Shown here: one piece after another, positions 33,981 to 44,559 of the stretch
Position numbering within the stretch: the first letter of the stretch is position 1
Layout: every line of letters begins with the position of its first letter
Assembly (NCBI GenBank): GCA_937899415.1
Contig: CALBPI010000001.1
Coordinates: 1 to 64,000 of the forward strand
Length of the DNA stretch: 64,000 nucleotides
Reading direction: 5' to 3'
Origin: an uncultured Gammaproteobacteria bacterium
GTDB lineage: Bacteria > Pseudomonadota > Gammaproteobacteria > Steroidobacterales > Woeseiaceae
The notes under the pieces: model-generated
The model's database searches: none
The model's input: the letters and a program-made list of their open reading frames with translations, nothing else
What the model was told of the DNA's origin: nothing
Translations under genes and position numbers: made by a program

Positions 33981-35381
33981 TCAGCGCGCGCCCTTCTGCC
34001 AGAGCACGACTTCAGCAGTCTGCAGCAGGATCATGAAATCGAAGATCAGCGTGCGATTCTTGACGTAGTAGAGATCGAACTGCAGCTTCTCAAACGCGTC
34101 CTTTTCCGAGGAGCCGTAGGGGTAACAGAGCTGCGCCCAGCCCGTGATACCCGGACGCACACGGTGTCGCTCCATGTAGTAGGGCAGCTGCTCTTTGAGT
34201 CGCTCGACAAACTCCGGCCGCTCGGGGCGCGGGCCGACGACGCTCATCTGGCCGGCGAGAACGTTGAGCACCTGGGGCAGTTCGTCGATACGCAGTTTGC
34301 GAATGATGTGACCGACGCGCGTAATCCGGTCATCGTCCTCTTTGGCCCAGACGGCCTCGCCCTCGGCTTCTGCGTCCTTGCCCATGCTGCGAAACTTGAG
34401 TACGTCGAAGTCCACATTGTTTTTGCCGACACGCCGCTGGCGGTAGAAGATCGGACGGCCGTCCTCGATCAGGATGGCGATGGCCGTCAACAACATGATG
34501 GGGGACGCCAGCACGAGCACGATACCGCTTGAGACGATATCGAAAATGCGCTGCGCAACGCGCCGCGGCAGCTGGCGACGGAAGCCATTCTCAAAAATCA
34601 GCCAGCTCGGGCGAATGAGCTCGAGGTTGATCTTGCCGGTCTCGCGTTCGAGGAAGTTGATCACGTCCGTCACGTCGATCCCATCCAGCCGGCACTCGAG
34701 CAGATCCCGGATGGGCAAGGTACCGCGGCGGTCATCTACTGCGATGACAATCTCGTCGATGCGATGCTCAACCGCATAATCGTAGAGGTTGTCGGGAATT
34801 GGCTGCACCCGCTTCTCCGGGAGCTGCGCTGGCTCATCACCCGGCATAGAGAGGTAGCGAACGAGTTTGAAACCACGCTGATCGGCCATGCGCCGCAGCT
34901 TGAGAAATTGCTCGGCGCGCCTGCCGGCGCCCAGCACCAGAACGCGGCGCTTGAACAAGCTCTCATCGACGAGCTTGAGGAAGCCCAGTCGCACGGCAGC
35001 CAGGCCTGTGATCGCGATGCCCGATGATATGAGCATGACCAACGGATGGATGTAGAGCGGCGGTACGACGTAGTAGAGGAACGGCAGGAATACCGCTGTC
35101 AGCACAAATGCCACGAACAACCGGGCGAGTACGCCTGAGTAGCGCGCGCGCAGCGCGATCCGGTACAGCCCCATGGCGGCCATGGCACAGAGCAATACGA
35201 CCGTGGTGATGCCACAGCTCCAGAAGCCCCGGTCCGCGCCGCGCGTGCTGGCCGAAATGAGGCCTGACGCATCTGCGATGGTGTGCGCCAGAATCAGTGC
35301 CAGCGAGACGATGACGGCCTCGACGATGACAAGGACAAGCACGGGCAGGTGCACGTAGTGATCAAAGAGCCGAATCGCCAT
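33981..35381 (-). CDS. Initiating phosphoglycosyltransferase, PEP-CTERM system-associated (EpsB2/WcaJ type)
   Basis: A 466-aa membrane enzyme. N-terminal helices are visible in VLVLVIVEAVIVSLALILA and VLLCAMAAMGLYRIAL. A nucleotide-binding-like domain opens with RVLVLGAGRRAEQFLKLR. The C-terminal bacterial sugar transferase domain has RPIFYRQRRVGKNNVDFDVL, KFRSMG and the motif HRVRPGITGWAQLCYPYGSS. It transfers a sugar-1-phosphate to undecaprenyl phosphate, beginning repeat-unit synthesis. It lies 40 nt upstream of prsK on the same strand. Donor specificity (glucose, galactose or an amino sugar) is not readable. Confidence 0.93.
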   Translation of the reverse strand: MAIRLFDHYVHLPVLVLVIVEAVIVSLALILAHTIADASGLISASTRGADRGFWSCGITTVVLLCAMAAMGLYRIALRARYSGVLARLFVAFVLTAVFLPFLYYVVPPLYIHPLVMLISSGIAITGLAAVRLGFLKLVDESLFKRRVLVLGAGRRAEQFLKLRRMADQRGFKLVRYLSMPGDEPAQLPEKRVQPIPDNLYDYAVEHRIDEIVIAVDDRRGTLPIRDLLECRLDGIDVTDVINFLERETGKINLELIRPSWLIFENGFRRQLPRRVAQRIFDIVSSGIVLVLASPIMLLTAIAILIEDGRPIFYRQRRVGKNNVDFDVLKFRSMGKDAEAEGEAVWAKEDDDRITRVGHIIRKLRIDELPQVLNVLAGQMSVVGPRPERPEFVERLKEQLPYYMERHRVRPGITGWAQLCYPYGSSEKDAFEKLQFDLYYVKNRTLIFDFMILLQTAEVVLWQKGAR

Positions 35382-35494
35382 TAGCCAATCCCCACGCGAA
35401 TGGGCGCGCTGCGGCGCGCTGGCGCGTCGACGTTGCCCCCTGTTGCTGGTCGTCGTGCTGTCATGTGAGGTCTTTTAGGGCCTGCCGGGTCTCT

Positions 35495-35510
35495 CGGGCG
35501 ATCACGCCCG
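35495..35510 (-). terminator. Hairpin between manB and the initiating transferase
   Basis: A perfect 6-bp stem CGGGCG/CGCCCG with an ATCA loop lies in the 191-nt gap downstream of the phosphomannomutase gene. There is no U-tract, so it is a weak terminator candidate. Confidence 0.3.
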
Positions 35511-35572
35511 GACAAACTGTACCCGTTTGGCTGTGACGTTCCCGTGAACTGTCTCACCCATCCGGGCGTGAC

Positions 35573-36934
35573 TCAGGCCGCATCACCCCCGATTTGGCCC
35601 AGCAGCTCTTCGGTTTTGCGCTGCATGAGCGTGACGTCGCCGCGACTCTCGACATTGAGCCGGATAACGGGCTCCGTGTTGGACGCGCGAAGGTTGAAGC
35701 GCCAGTCCTCGAAAGCCACGCTGATCCCGTCGACCGTATCGCTGGTCACCGAGTCGGGCTCGTACTCGGCCCAGATGCGATCCATGACGGCTTGGGCGTC
35801 ATCCACGCGCCGGTTGATTTCACCACTGGCCGGGAATCGATCAATGCGCGCCGCGACCTGTGCCGACAACGGCTGGCCTTGCGACCCGATGAGCTCTGCC
35901 ACGAGCAACCAGGGCACCATCCCGCTGTCGCAGTAGTAGAACTCGCGGAAGTAGTGGTGCGCGCTCATCTCGCCGCCGTAGACGGCGTTCTCCTCACGCA
36001 TCACTTCCTTCATGAAGGAATGGCCGGACTTGCTCTGAATCACGCGCCCGCCATTGTCCGAGACGATTTCGACCGTATTCCATCTCAGGCGGGGGTCGTG
36101 GACCACACCGCCGCCGGGGTTGGCTGCGAGCAGGCTTTGCGCCAGCAAGCCCACGATGTAGTAGCCCTCGACGAAGTCGCCGCGCTCATCGAAAAAGAAG
36201 CAGCGATCGAAGTCACCGTCCCAGGCAATGCCGAGGTCGGCGCCGTGCGCCCTGACAGCCTCGGCCGTTGCGGCGCGATTCTCCGTGAGCATCGGGTTCG
36301 GCACACCGTTGGGAAACGTGCCGTCGGGCTCGTGGTTGATCTTGATGAACTCGAAGGGCAGATGCGGCTCAAGCTGGTCGAGCACCGCACCCGCGCCGCC
36401 GTTGCCCGCGTTGACGACGATCTTGAGCGGTTTGAGTGCCGAGATATCGACGTAGGACAGCAGGTGCGCCACGTAGTCGGCGCGGATGTCGACGGGCGTG
36501 CGTTTGCCCGGCATTGCCGCCACGAGCCGCTCATCGCGCTCAGCAAAGGCGCGGATGTCGGCCAGACCGGTGTCCCCACTGATGGGCCGGGCCGCGTCGC
36601 GCACGATTTTGAGGCCGTTGTAGTCCTTGGGGTTGTGGCTGGCCGTGATCATGATGCCGCCGTCGGCACCCAGCGCGCCGGTCCCGAAATAGACCATCTC
36701 GGTACCACCAAGCCCGATGTCGAGGACTTCCACACCGGCCTCGACGAGCCCGGCGGTCACGGCGTCCGCGAGCGTCTCGCTCGACAACCGGATATCGCGC
36801 CCGATGACGACGCGCTTGGCGTCAAGAAACTGCGCCGTGGCATTGGCGATCCGGTGCGCAATATCTTCATTGAGCTCGTCTGGCAGGCGGCCACGGACAT
36901 CGTAGGCCTTGAATGACGGGATCGTGATGGGCAT
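35573..36934 (-). CDS. manB: Phosphomannomutase/phosphoglucomutase
   Basis: A 453-aa alpha-D-phosphohexomutase. The ATG at 36934 has GGAG 8 nt upstream. All four active-site loops are visible: the phosphoserine loop GGIMITASHNPKDYNGLKI, the metal loop IAWDGDFDRCFFFD, the sugar loop AVYGGEMSAHHYFREFYY and the phosphate loop RASNTEPVIRLNVESRG. It converts mannose-6-phosphate to mannose-1-phosphate for the GDP-mannose pathyltransferase step encoded upstream by manC. It may also act on glucose phosphates, as AlgC-type enzymes do. Confidence 0.95.
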   Translation of the reverse strand: MPITIPSFKAYDVRGRLPDELNEDIAHRIANATAQFLDAKRVVIGRDIRLSSETLADAVTAGLVEAGVEVLDIGLGGTEMVYFGTGALGADGGIMITASHNPKDYNGLKIVRDAARPISGDTGLADIRAFAERDERLVAAMPGKRTPVDIRADYVAHLLSYVDISALKPLKIVVNAGNGGAGAVLDQLEPHLPFEFIKINHEPDGTFPNGVPNPMLTENRAATAEAVRAHGADLGIAWDGDFDRCFFFDERGDFVEGYYIVGLLAQSLLAANPGGGVVHDPRLRWNTVEIVSDNGGRVIQSKSGHSFMKEVMREENAVYGGEMSAHHYFREFYYCDSGMVPWLLVAELIGSQGQPLSAQVAARIDRFPASGEINRRVDDAQAVMDRIWAEYEPDSVTSDTVDGISVAFEDWRFNLRASNTEPVIRLNVESRGDVTLMQRKTEELLGQIGGDAA

Positions 36935-36991
36935 GGACGGCTCCGCTGCAACGTGGCGCGATGATACCACCGCCAGTCGCGGCGCAAGCGC

Positions 36992-38416
36992 TCAGGTATT
37001 GGTGCCCTCGCGGCCGTAGTTGTCCTCGAAACGGACGATGTCGTCCTCGCCGAGATAGTCACCCGACTGCACCTCGATAATGTGCACGGGTGCGTCGAAC
37101 GGATTCGCGATGCGGTGCTTCTCACCGATCGGGATGTAGGTCGACTCGTTGACCGAGAGATCGAACTCCTCGTCGCCGCGCGTAATACGCGCCTTGCCTT
37201 GGACAACGATCCAGTGCTCTGCGCGGTGGTGGTGTAACTGCAGCGACAACACGGCCCCAGGATTGACGATCAACCGTTTGACCTGGAAGTTCTCTCCCTG
37301 ATCAACGCCGTCATAACTGCCCCAAGGTCGAAACACCTGACGATGAAATGTGACTTCAGGGCGGTCATCGAGTTTGAGCTGGTCGACGATGGCCTTGACG
37401 TCCTCAGCGCGGTCCTTGGGTGCGACGAGCACGGCGTCCTTTGTCTCTACGACCACATGGTCCGCGAGACCGACGGCTGCCACCAGTCGACTTTCAGAAC
37501 TGATGAGGCTGTTGCTGCAGCCTACCTGGACGACGTCTCCCGTGACCGCATTACCCGCGTCGTCGCGATGACGCACTTCCTGCAATGACGACCAAGAGCC
37601 GACATCGCTCCAGCCTGCCGACAGTGGCACCACCATGGCGTCATCGACCCGCTCCATGACCGCATAGTCAATCGAATTCGAAGGGCTCTCGGAAAATTCC
37701 TTCTCTCCAGGACGAAGAAAATCCAGGTCTTCACGCGCTACTGCCATGCTGGCCTCGCAAGCCGCGTACATATCTGGCTCAAAGCGCAGGATCGCGTCGA
37801 GGTATCTATCAGGCCGAAACAGGAACATGCCGCTATTCCAGAGATAACGTCCCGACGCGACATAGTCTTCAGCGACGTCCCGTGCAGGTTTTTCCTTAAA
37901 GCTCAATACGGGTACGGGACCGTCCCCCGTTGGTTCAGCCTGAATGTAGCCGTAACCTGTGTGGGCTGAATCAGGCCTGATGCCAAAGGTCACCAGATGC
38001 CCCGAAACTGCGGCGTCCATGCCCCGCTCCACCGCAGCCGCGAATGCCGCCACGTCCTTGATGACGTGGTCAGCAGGCATGACCAGAATCAGCGAATCAT
38101 CGTCGCGACGCTGTGCGGCGATAGCTGCCAGTGCTACAGCAGGTGCCGTATTTCGCCCTTCCGGCTCAAGGATGATGGTCGGGTCTAAGCCGATGGCGTG
38201 CAGTTGTTCCGCCACCATGAATCGATGGGCTTCATTGCAGACCACGATCGGCGCTGCAGCGCCGTCGAGTGGCGCCGCGCGCGCTGCTGTTTGTTGCAAC
38301 ATCGTTTCGCCCGACGCCACCATGGGTAGCAATTGCTTGGGGTACGCAGCGCGGGACGCCGGCCACAACCGTGTACCGGAACCACCAGAAAGAATGACAG
38401 GCGTTACAGGAATCAC
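36992..38416 (-). CDS. manC: Mannose-1-phosphate guanylyltransferase / mannose-6-phosphate isomerase
   Basis: A 474-aa bifunctional type II enzyme. The N-terminal nucleotidyltransferase has VILSGGSGTRLWPASRAAYP, with KQLLPM following, and the substrate site FKEKPARDVAEDYVASGRYL. The C-terminal cupin isomerase domain has FRPWGSYDGVDQGENFQVKR and the metal ligands in LSLQLHHHRAEHWIVVQG. It makes GDP-mannose, feeding gmd and fcl. It lies 57 nt upstream of manB on the same strand. Confidence 0.96.
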   Translation of the reverse strand: MIPVTPVILSGGSGTRLWPASRAAYPKQLLPMVASGETMLQQTAARAAPLDGAAAPIVVCNEAHRFMVAEQLHAIGLDPTIILEPEGRNTAPAVALAAIAAQRRDDDSLILVMPADHVIKDVAAFAAAVERGMDAAVSGHLVTFGIRPDSAHTGYGYIQAEPTGDGPVPVLSFKEKPARDVAEDYVASGRYLWNSGMFLFRPDRYLDAILRFEPDMYAACEASMAVAREDLDFLRPGEKEFSESPSNSIDYAVMERVDDAMVVPLSAGWSDVGSWSSLQEVRHRDDAGNAVTGDVVQVGCSNSLISSESRLVAAVGLADHVVVETKDAVLVAPKDRAEDVKAIVDQLKLDDRPEVTFHRQVFRPWGSYDGVDQGENFQVKRLIVNPGAVLSLQLHHHRAEHWIVVQGKARITRGDEEFDLSVNESTYIPIGEKHRIANPFDAPVHIIEVQSGDYLGEDDIVRFEDNYGREGTNT

Positions 38417-38504
38417 GGTAACCCTCGCCGATCGACATCGAGACGGAGATCACATCGTCCCACACGCGCGCGACCACCCGATAAGTCAAGCTTCGGCATG
38501 CGAC

Positions 38505-39848
38505 TTAGTCCGTATTCATCACGCTCAGCCCACGCCCCACCGCGAAGTATCGTAGCCCTCGCGCGCGCATCATTGCCGGGTCGTAAAGGTTGCGGCCGTC
38601 AATAACAAGACGGTCCGCAAGGCCTGCAGCGAGCCGGTCGTAGTCGGGACTGCGAAACTCCTGCCATTCCGTCACGATCACCAGCGAATCGGCGTTGGTG
38701 ATTGCAGCGTCCGCAGTGTCACAGAGCTCGAAATCCTCGCGGGTGCCATAGATGCGGTGCGCCTCTTCGCGTGCCTCGGGGTCGTAAGCCTGAACTCTCG
38801 CGCCCGCGTCCCACAATGCCTCGATGAGTACGCGACTGGGTGCCTCGCGCATATCGTCTGTCTTGGGTTTGAAAGACAGCCCCCACACAGCGATGGTCTT
38901 GCCCGCCAAGTCGCCGCTGTATGCACGGCTGAGTTTGTCGAACAAGGTCTCTTTCTGGCGTTGGTTGACGGCTTCGACGGCATTAAGCAATTCCTCTTTG
39001 TAACCTGCCTCGTCCGCCGACCGCGCCAGCGCCTTCACATCCTTGGGGAAACAAGACCCCCCGTAGCCCGCACCCGGATAAATGAAGTGATAACCAATGC
39101 GCGGATCGGACCCGATTCCAACGCGCACACTTTCAATATCCGCGCCGAAGCGCTCGGCCAGGTTCGCCAACTCGTTCATGAAACTGATTTTTGTCGCCAG
39201 CATGGCGTTCGCCGCATATTTGGTGAGCTCGGCGGAACGCACGTCCATGACGATGAAGCGATCGTGGTTGCGGTTGAAGGGTTCGTACAATGCGCGCAAC
39301 AGTTCTGCTGTGCGCGGATTATCGGTACCCACGATGACCCGGTCGGGTTTCATAAAGTCGTTGATCGCCGCCCCCTCCTTCAGGAATTCAGGGTTGGAGA
39401 CGACGTCGAACTCGTGATCTGCGCCACGCTCCTCCAGGACCGCGCGCATCGTGTCAGCCACCTTGTCTGCCGTTCCCACCGGGACGGTCGATTTGTCGAT
39501 GACAATACGGTAATCGTCCATATGCTCGGCGATGCTGCGCGCAACGGTGAGCACGTACTTCAGATCTGCGGAGCCGTCTTCGTCTGGCGGTGTACCCACG
39601 GCGATAAACTGAAATAAGCCGTGACCCACGCCCTCGGCGATGTCAGTGGTGAACTTGAGACGACCGGCCTCCCGATTGCGGCTGATGTAGGCCTCCAACC
39701 CGGGTTCGTAGATTGGCACTTCGCCGTTATTGAGGCGCGCAATCTTCTCCGCGTCAATATCTACGCAGACGACGTCGTTTCCCATCTCGGCCATGCAGGC
39801 GCCCGTGACTAGGCCGACGTAGCCGGAGCCGAAAATCGTCAGTTTCAT
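38505..39848 (-). CDS. ugd: UDP-glucose 6-dehydrogenase
   Basis: A 447-aa nucleotide-sugar dehydrogenase. It has the Rossmann start [50 protein letters not shown] and the catalytic Cys in [36 protein letters not shown] marks the C-terminal domain. It oxidises UDP-glucose to UDP-glucuronate; GDP-mannose dehydrogenase is the alternative, but overall the motifs fit the UDP-glucose enzyme. The product would supply a uronic acid that the amidotransferase could modify. Confidence 0.93.
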   Translation of the reverse strand: MKLTIFGSGYVGLVTGACMAEMGNDVVCVDIDAEKIARLNNGEVPIYEPGLEAYISRNREAGRLKFTTDIAEGVGHGLFQFIAVGTPPDEDGSADLKYVLTVARSIAEHMDDYRIVIDKSTVPVGTADKVADTMRAVLEERGADHEFDVVSNPEFLKEGAAINDFMKPDRVIVGTDNPRTAELLRALYEPFNRNHDRFIVMDVRSAELTKYAANAMLATKISFMNELANLAERFGADIESVRVGIGSDPRIGYHFIYPGAGYGGSCFPKDVKALARSADEAGYKEELLNAVEAVNQRQKETLFDKLSRAYSGDLAGKTIAVWGLSFKPKTDDMREAPSRVLIEALWDAGARVQAYDPEAREEAHRIYGTREDFELCDTADAAITNADSLVIVTEWQEFRSPDYDRLAAGLADRLVIDGRNLYDPAMMRARGLRYFAVGRGLSVMNTD

Positions 39849-39911
39849 AGCAATGCGTCAGGAATCTGAAGCCGCGAATTAAATCACACGTTACGAGATA
39901 GAGCCTAGACC

Positions 39912-40958
39912 TCAGTCACGTAAATCAACGACCCGCCGCCGCGCGCCTCTCAAGCGGCGTAAACCAGCATCCACCGCCACCCCGCACACGAGCCAACAGC
40001 CGAAGATCGCAGCCTCGGGGGCATCTGCCGCCTCAAGCGCCGCGCATAAGAGCAAGACAGCGAAACCAGCGGATACAAGGATCGTAAGCACCTGGCGACG
40101 GCCAAAGCCCCGAGCCTGGAGCACATGGTGGTAGTGATTCCTGTCGGCAGAAAATGGCGAGCGACCATCAAAGATACGACGGAAAAAGCAAGACGTAAGG
40201 TCGTACAAGGGAATCGCAACGAAGGACAACGCCACCGCGGGCGACACGAGTCCCGTGGGCGGCTGAGTCACGCTAATCATCAGCCATGCTGTGATGAAGC
40301 CCAGCACGGTGCTGCCGCCATCGCCCATAAACGCCCGTATCGATCGGTTAGCCTTTAGCGGGAAATTGAACACGAGGAACCCTACGACTACCGCAGCGCC
40401 GACGAGGGCGAGCACCGTGATTTGGCCCCCATGCCCTGCAAAGGACAGCCCCACGAGCGCGATGAGCGCCATGCTGCCAGCAAGACCATCCATGCCATCC
40501 GTCATGTTGATGGCGTTAATGAGCGCAAGCGAGAAGAAGACGGTTGCAACGAGCGCTAACGGACTCAGTGCCAACTCACCCAGAGCAAGCGGATCGCCCA
40601 GCGTGACCACACTAATCCCGGCGCCAAAATACATCAGCAAGGACGCGCCAAACTGCGTGCCGAGCCGCACCGACGCCGGAAGGTCATACCGGTCGTCGAT
40701 GAGACCGACGAGCAACAGCATCAGTGCGCCGAGCAGAAGGTAGCCGGTCTCGGCCGCGGGAACAGCGACAATCGCGCCGGCAGAAAACCCCATGTACATC
40801 GCTATGCCGCCGATCAGCGGCACTTTGCCAATGTGGCGTTTACGGCCTCCGGGCGTGTCGACGAAATTGAGGGATATGGCTAATGGCCGCAACGCCATAA
40901 GCAAAACTACGCAAAACAGGGCCGCTATCAGTGCGCCTGGGACCATCCTGATGTCCAC
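39912..40958 (-). CDS. WecA/MraY-family undecaprenyl-phosphate sugar-1-phosphate transferase
   Basis: A 348-aa polytopic membrane protein of about 10-11 helices. Diagnostic loops are RPLAISLNFVDTPGGRKRH, LLLVGLIDDRYDLPASVRL (Asp-rich Mg site), INAINMTDGMDGLAGSMAL and the cytoplasmic His motif FDGRSPFSADRNHYHHVLQA. It transfers a HexNAc-1-phosphate, probably GlcNAc-1-P, from the UDP donor to undecaprenyl phosphate. It is the second initiating enzyme in the window besides the one at 33981, consistent with two lipid-linked pathways. Confidence 0.92.
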   Translation of the reverse strand: MDIRMVPGALIAALFCVVLLMALRPLAISLNFVDTPGGRKRHIGKVPLIGGIAMYMGFSAGAIVAVPAAETGYLLLGALMLLLVGLIDDRYDLPASVRLGTQFGASLLMYFGAGISVVTLGDPLALGELALSPLALVATVFFSLALINAINMTDGMDGLAGSMALIALVGLSFAGHGGQITVLALVGAAVVVGFLVFNFPLKANRSIRAFMGDGGSTVLGFITAWLMISVTQPPTGLVSPAVALSFVAIPLYDLTSCFFRRIFDGRSPFSADRNHYHHVLQARGFGRRQVLTILVSAGFAVLLLCAALEAADAPEAAIFGCWLVCGVAVDAGLRRLRGARRRVVDLRD

Positions 40959-41125
40959 AAAAAACCACCAGTTCTTCTAGAGTTATGTCAGCACCCCCCT
41001 CCAGCCCGCTTGATTCTAATGTTACGGAAATGAAACACAAGCGGAATTAGGCGCATCCGGGGTTGTTCTAGCAGCGTACGTTACCCGTACGAGGGTTTGC
41101 CCCCAGGTTCACAGGATTGTGCCGC

Positions 41126-41974
41126 TTACCACCAGGGCGTAGCGTCGGACTGGTCCAGATCTGAAGGCCGCCGGAAAAACTGGCTCAGCTTGGTTAGAAA
41201 TTTCTGCGAGAGCTTGACCATGTTGGTGTCGCTGCCATTGCTGCGGCATGCCTTGAGCTTCTCGCGCAGGATGGTCCAGTTGCTGCGAAGCCCACCCGTA
41301 CTCGCACCGCCAGTGCGCATAAACACTAGCGTCCGGTCCAGGTGCGTCGTGGTAGCGCCGCCCTTGACGAGATGTCTCGCAACCCACTCGAAATCGCCTG
41401 CGATGCGGTAGGACTTGTCGAACCCTCCACGGCGCTCGAATAACGCTCGCCGAACGAACATCGCGGGGTGGGCAGGCATCCATCCATAGGCAACGCGTTC
41501 TACACCGAAGTCCCCGGAGTCGTAGTACCGCACGATCGACCTTAGTTCATCGCTTGAAAACATGGCGACGTTTCCCATGACGATGTCGGCGCCGGTTTCG
41601 ACGAGGCACCGTGCTACCTGCGATAGCACATCGCCGCTCGCGTAGTAGTCATCGCCGTTCAAGAAAGCAATGACATCGCCCGTCGATATCGCAAGCCCCT
41701 TGTTAAACGCGTCATAGATGCCTTCATCGCGCCCGCTATGTAATCGACTCACAGAATCATAGGAAGCCGCAATCTGCCGCGTGTTGTCCGTGGACATGCC
41801 ATCCACGACGACGTGTTCCACCTTCTCGTAGTCCTGTCGAGCGACGGACTCAATGGTCTCTCGAATCGTGTGCCCGCAATTGAACACCGCTGAGACCACG
41901 CTGATCGTGGGCAGATCGTGATCATCGATGCACGTCTCACTGCTCGTGGCGCTTGCTGAGCCCGCGCCGCTCAC
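41126..41974 (-). CDS. GT2 family glycosyltransferase
   Basis: A 282-aa GT-A enzyme. The N-terminus of the fold is LPTISVVSAVFNCGHTIRET. The Asp motifs are VVVDGMSTDNTRQIA and IAFLNGDDYYASGDVL, the latter taking the place of DXD. The C-terminal RIAGDFEWVARHLVKGGATT matches WcaA/WcaE-type transferases. The GTG at 41974 makes a GTGA overlap with the fcl stop, which fixes the start better than the longer reading from 42046. It may transfer the fucose or mannose made by its operon partners; that is inference from context. Confidence 0.88.
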   Translation of the reverse strand: MSGAGSASATSSETCIDDHDLPTISVVSAVFNCGHTIRETIESVARQDYEKVEHVVVDGMSTDNTRQIAASYDSVSRLHSGRDEGIYDAFNKGLAISTGDVIAFLNGDDYYASGDVLSQVARCLVETGADIVMGNVAMFSSDELRSIVRYYDSGDFGVERVAYGWMPAHPAMFVRRALFERRGGFDKSYRIAGDFEWVARHLVKGGATTTHLDRTLVFMRTGGASTGGLRSNWTILREKLKACRSNGSDTNMVKLSQKFLTKLSQFFRRPSDLDQSDATPWW

Positions 41975-42903
41975 GCCAAGTCTGACGCTCGGAACCAGTC
42001 GTAGGTCCGTGCGACACCTTCGCGAAGCGAAACACTCGGTCGCCAACCAAGCTCGGTAATTCGCCTCGTGTCCAGCAACTTGCGAGGCGTTCCATCGGGC
42101 TTGCTGCTGTCATATACGATGTCACCTTCGAATCCGACCACGTCGCCGATCAGACTCGCACGCTCGGCGATAGACACGTCCGAGCCCGTTCCGACGTTGA
42201 TCGGGTCAGCTTCCGAATAAACGTCTGTCAGGTACACGATGGCATCCGCCAGATCATCGACAAACAGGAACTCACGACGCGGCGAGCCACTGCCCCACAC
42301 CACGACTTCAGGATTTCCGGCGATTTTCGCCTCATGGAATTTCCTGATGAGCGCCGGAAGGACATGCGACGTCTCCAGATCAAAGTTGTCATGCGGCCCG
42401 TACAGGTTGGTGGGCATGAGCGACACCGCATCGAAACCGTATTGCTGACGATACGCAGCACACAATTTCAACCCGGCGATCTTGGCGATTGCGTACCACT
42501 GATTCGTCGGCTCGAGCGGACCCGTCAGAAGTACGTCCTCGCTCATCGGCTGCGGCGCGAGACGTGGATAGATGCAGGACGACCCAAGAAAGGTCAGCTT
42601 CTTCACCCCTGAACGGTACGCAACATCGATGACGTTATTCTGTATCTCCAGGTTGTCGAAGATGAAGTCTGCGGGATAGTCAGCATTCGCCTTGATGCCA
42701 CCGACTTTTGCGGCCGCAAGGATCACGATGTCCGGTTTCTGCTCGTGCATCCAACACGTGACCTGGGACCGGTCCATGAGGTCGAGTGTTGCCCGATCGG
42801 CCGTGAGGATGTGCTCATAGCCAGAGCGCTGCAGGCTGCGGACCACTGCCGACCCGACGAGCCCTTTGTGCCCCGCCACGAAGACTCTGCTTGTCTTATT
42901 CAT
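41971..42903 (-). CDS. fcl: GDP-L-fucose synthase
   Basis: A 310-aa short-chain dehydrogenase/epimerase. It has [20 protein letters not shown] (NADPH site), [39 protein letters not shown] and the catalytic YxxxK in [20 protein letters not shown]. It converts GDP-4-keto-6-deoxymannose, made by Gmd, to GDP-L-fucose. The ATG at 42903 overlaps the gmd stop by 8 nt. Gene order gmd-fcl-GT2 is typical of colanic-acid-like loci. Confidence 0.96.
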   Translation of the reverse strand: MNKTSRVFVAGHKGLVGSAVVRSLQRSGYEHILTADRATLDLMDRSQVTCWMHEQKPDIVILAAAKVGGIKANADYPADFIFDNLEIQNNVIDVAYRSGVKKLTFLGSSCIYPRLAPQPMSEDVLLTGPLEPTNQWYAIAKIAGLKLCAAYRQQYGFDAVSLMPTNLYGPHDNFDLETSHVLPALIRKFHEAKIAGNPEVVVWGSGSPRREFLFVDDLADAIVYLTDVYSEADPINVGTGSDVSIAERASLIGDVVGFEGDIVYDSSKPDGTPRKLLDTRRITELGWRPSVSLREGVARTYDWFRASDLA

Positions 42904-43987
42904 GGTATTTGTAAGTGGTGTAGCCCTCACGAGACATCAGTGCATCGCGCCGTGCCTCCTCAAGGTCGTAAGCCATCATGTCTTCGACGAGATCATCGAT
43001 AGACATTTTCGGCGACCAGTTCAATTCACGGTGCGCCTTAGATGCATCGCCGAGCAGAGTCTCGACCTCTGTGGGTCGGAAATATCTGGGATCAACCTTG
43101 ACCAGCGTCTTGCCACTCGCGGTATCGACCCCGACCTCATCGATGCCGCTACCCCGCCATTCGATGTCAATGCCGGCTACCTCCGCCGCACGGTGAACGA
43201 AATCGCGGACTGAGTACTGCTGCCCCGTGGCGATGACGTAATCGGTCGGCACGTCTTGCTGAAGCATCAACCACATCATTTCTACGTAATCCCGGGCGTG
43301 GCCCCAATCCCGCAACGCGTCGAGATTGCCAAGATAGAGTCGATCCTGAAGGCCAAGGCTGATCCTGGAAATCGCACGCGTGATCTTGCGCGTCACGAAG
43401 GTCTCTCCGCGACGGGGTGATTCGTGGATGAAGAGAATGCCGTTGCAAGCGTACATGCCATACGCTTCCATATAGTTCACGACAATCCAATAGCCATAGA
43501 GCTTGGCGACGGCGTAGGGAGAACGCGGATAGAACGGCGTCGTTTCAGACTGGGGTGTTTCCTGTACCAAGCCATAGAGCTCTGAGGTGGACGCCTGGTA
43601 GAGCTTGGTCTTCTCGGGGAGATTCAGTATGCGAATCGCCTCGAGAATCCGCAGCGTACCCAGAGCATCGGAGTTAGCTGTGTACTCAGGCGATTCGAAC
43701 GAAACGGCGACATGACTTTGAGCCGCAAGGTTGTAGATCTCGTCCGGCTGCACTTCCTGAATGATCCGGATCAGGTTGGTCGAGTCTGTCAGATCACCAT
43801 AGTGCAGAAAAAAAGAGACATCGGCTTCATGCGGATCCTTGTAGTGTTGGGCGATTCTATCGGTGTTAATCGTAGAACTCCGTCTCTTGATCCCGTGAAC
43901 GACATAGCCTTTCGACAACAAGAACTCTGCGAGATAAGACCCATCCTGGCCGGTAATACCGGTTATGAGGGCAACTGGCTTCGACAA
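42896..43987 (-). CDS. gmd: GDP-mannose 4,6-dehydratase
   Basis: A 363-aa extended SDR enzyme. It has [20 protein letters not shown], then [34 protein letters not shown], the active-site YxxxK in [19 protein letters not shown], and [20 protein letters not shown], all hallmarks of Gmd. It makes GDP-4-keto-6-deoxymannose from the GDP-mannose supplied by ManC. It is the first gene of the fucose operon; the 554-nt gap upstream should hold its promoter. Confidence 0.97.
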   Translation of the reverse strand: MSKPVALITGITGQDGSYLAEFLLSKGYVVHGIKRRSSTINTDRIAQHYKDPHEADVSFFLHYGDLTDSTNLIRIIQEVQPDEIYNLAAQSHVAVSFESPEYTANSDALGTLRILEAIRILNLPEKTKLYQASTSELYGLVQETPQSETTPFYPRSPYAVAKLYGYWIVVNYMEAYGMYACNGILFIHESPRRGETFVTRKITRAISRISLGLQDRLYLGNLDALRDWGHARDYVEMMWLMLQQDVPTDYVIATGQQYSVRDFVHRAAEVAGIDIEWRGSGIDEVGVDTASGKTLVKVDPRYFRPTEVETLLGDASKAHRELNWSPKMSIDDLVEDMMAYDLEEARRDALMSREGYTTYKYHE

Positions 43988-44541
43988 TTGGTGCTCCTTA
44001 CTTGAAGATTAAGTCAGCCTGGACCATATGACCCACAGCGTCCGCTCAATCAACGAGCACGTCTTGGGCGTCACGGTCGTCAGATGCGCCGCGCTGAAAA
44101 GTCGCCAATTGTAGCTGGTTATTTGCAGACGAACAGGAGGCAGATCAGGATGCCACCCTGTTTGTAAGCCGGAACGATCGGGCGGCCGCCGAAGTCAAGA
44201 ACGCGACGCTACAGGGAAGCCTCATTGACGAAAGGCGCTGCCCACGGGGCCCTGATCGCGCCAGAGCCAGTGGCGCCCCTTAGGCGACACACGTATCATT
44301 CTGGCCCGTCCGGGTTGGAACTCCCGTAGCTTGGCTGACACGGGCCCTACGCCCCGATAGCCGAAATCAGAGACTTAATCCTCTGTAGCACGCCCTTTCC
44401 GGATATCTTTGGCACCAAACTAAGGCATTCGCGCGTGACTCGGCATCTCTCAGATTCGCACCTATGCCCTCTCCTCGTACCAACGACTCACCCCGTTTGC
44501 GGGGTCGCCGGCATCCGAGTTTGTGAGCGACGCCGTCAAGA
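43988..44541. other. Non-coding gap between divergent gmd and wzz
   Basis: No convincing protein gene or RNA gene is seen. The region lies between divergently read genes and should hold promoters for both. A small hairpin ACCCCG-TTTG-CGGGGT sits at 44490-44505, shortly before the Wzz-like gene. No clear sigma-54 site or riboswitch was found. Confidence 0.5.
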
Positions 44542-44559
44542 ATGCCTGGAGCTTCGACT

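Noticed and set aside
44542-44559. ATG at 44542 as the start of the Wzz-like gene
   Set aside because: It has no clear ribosome-binding site, while the GTG at 44560 has GGAG at good spacing; kept only as an alternative.
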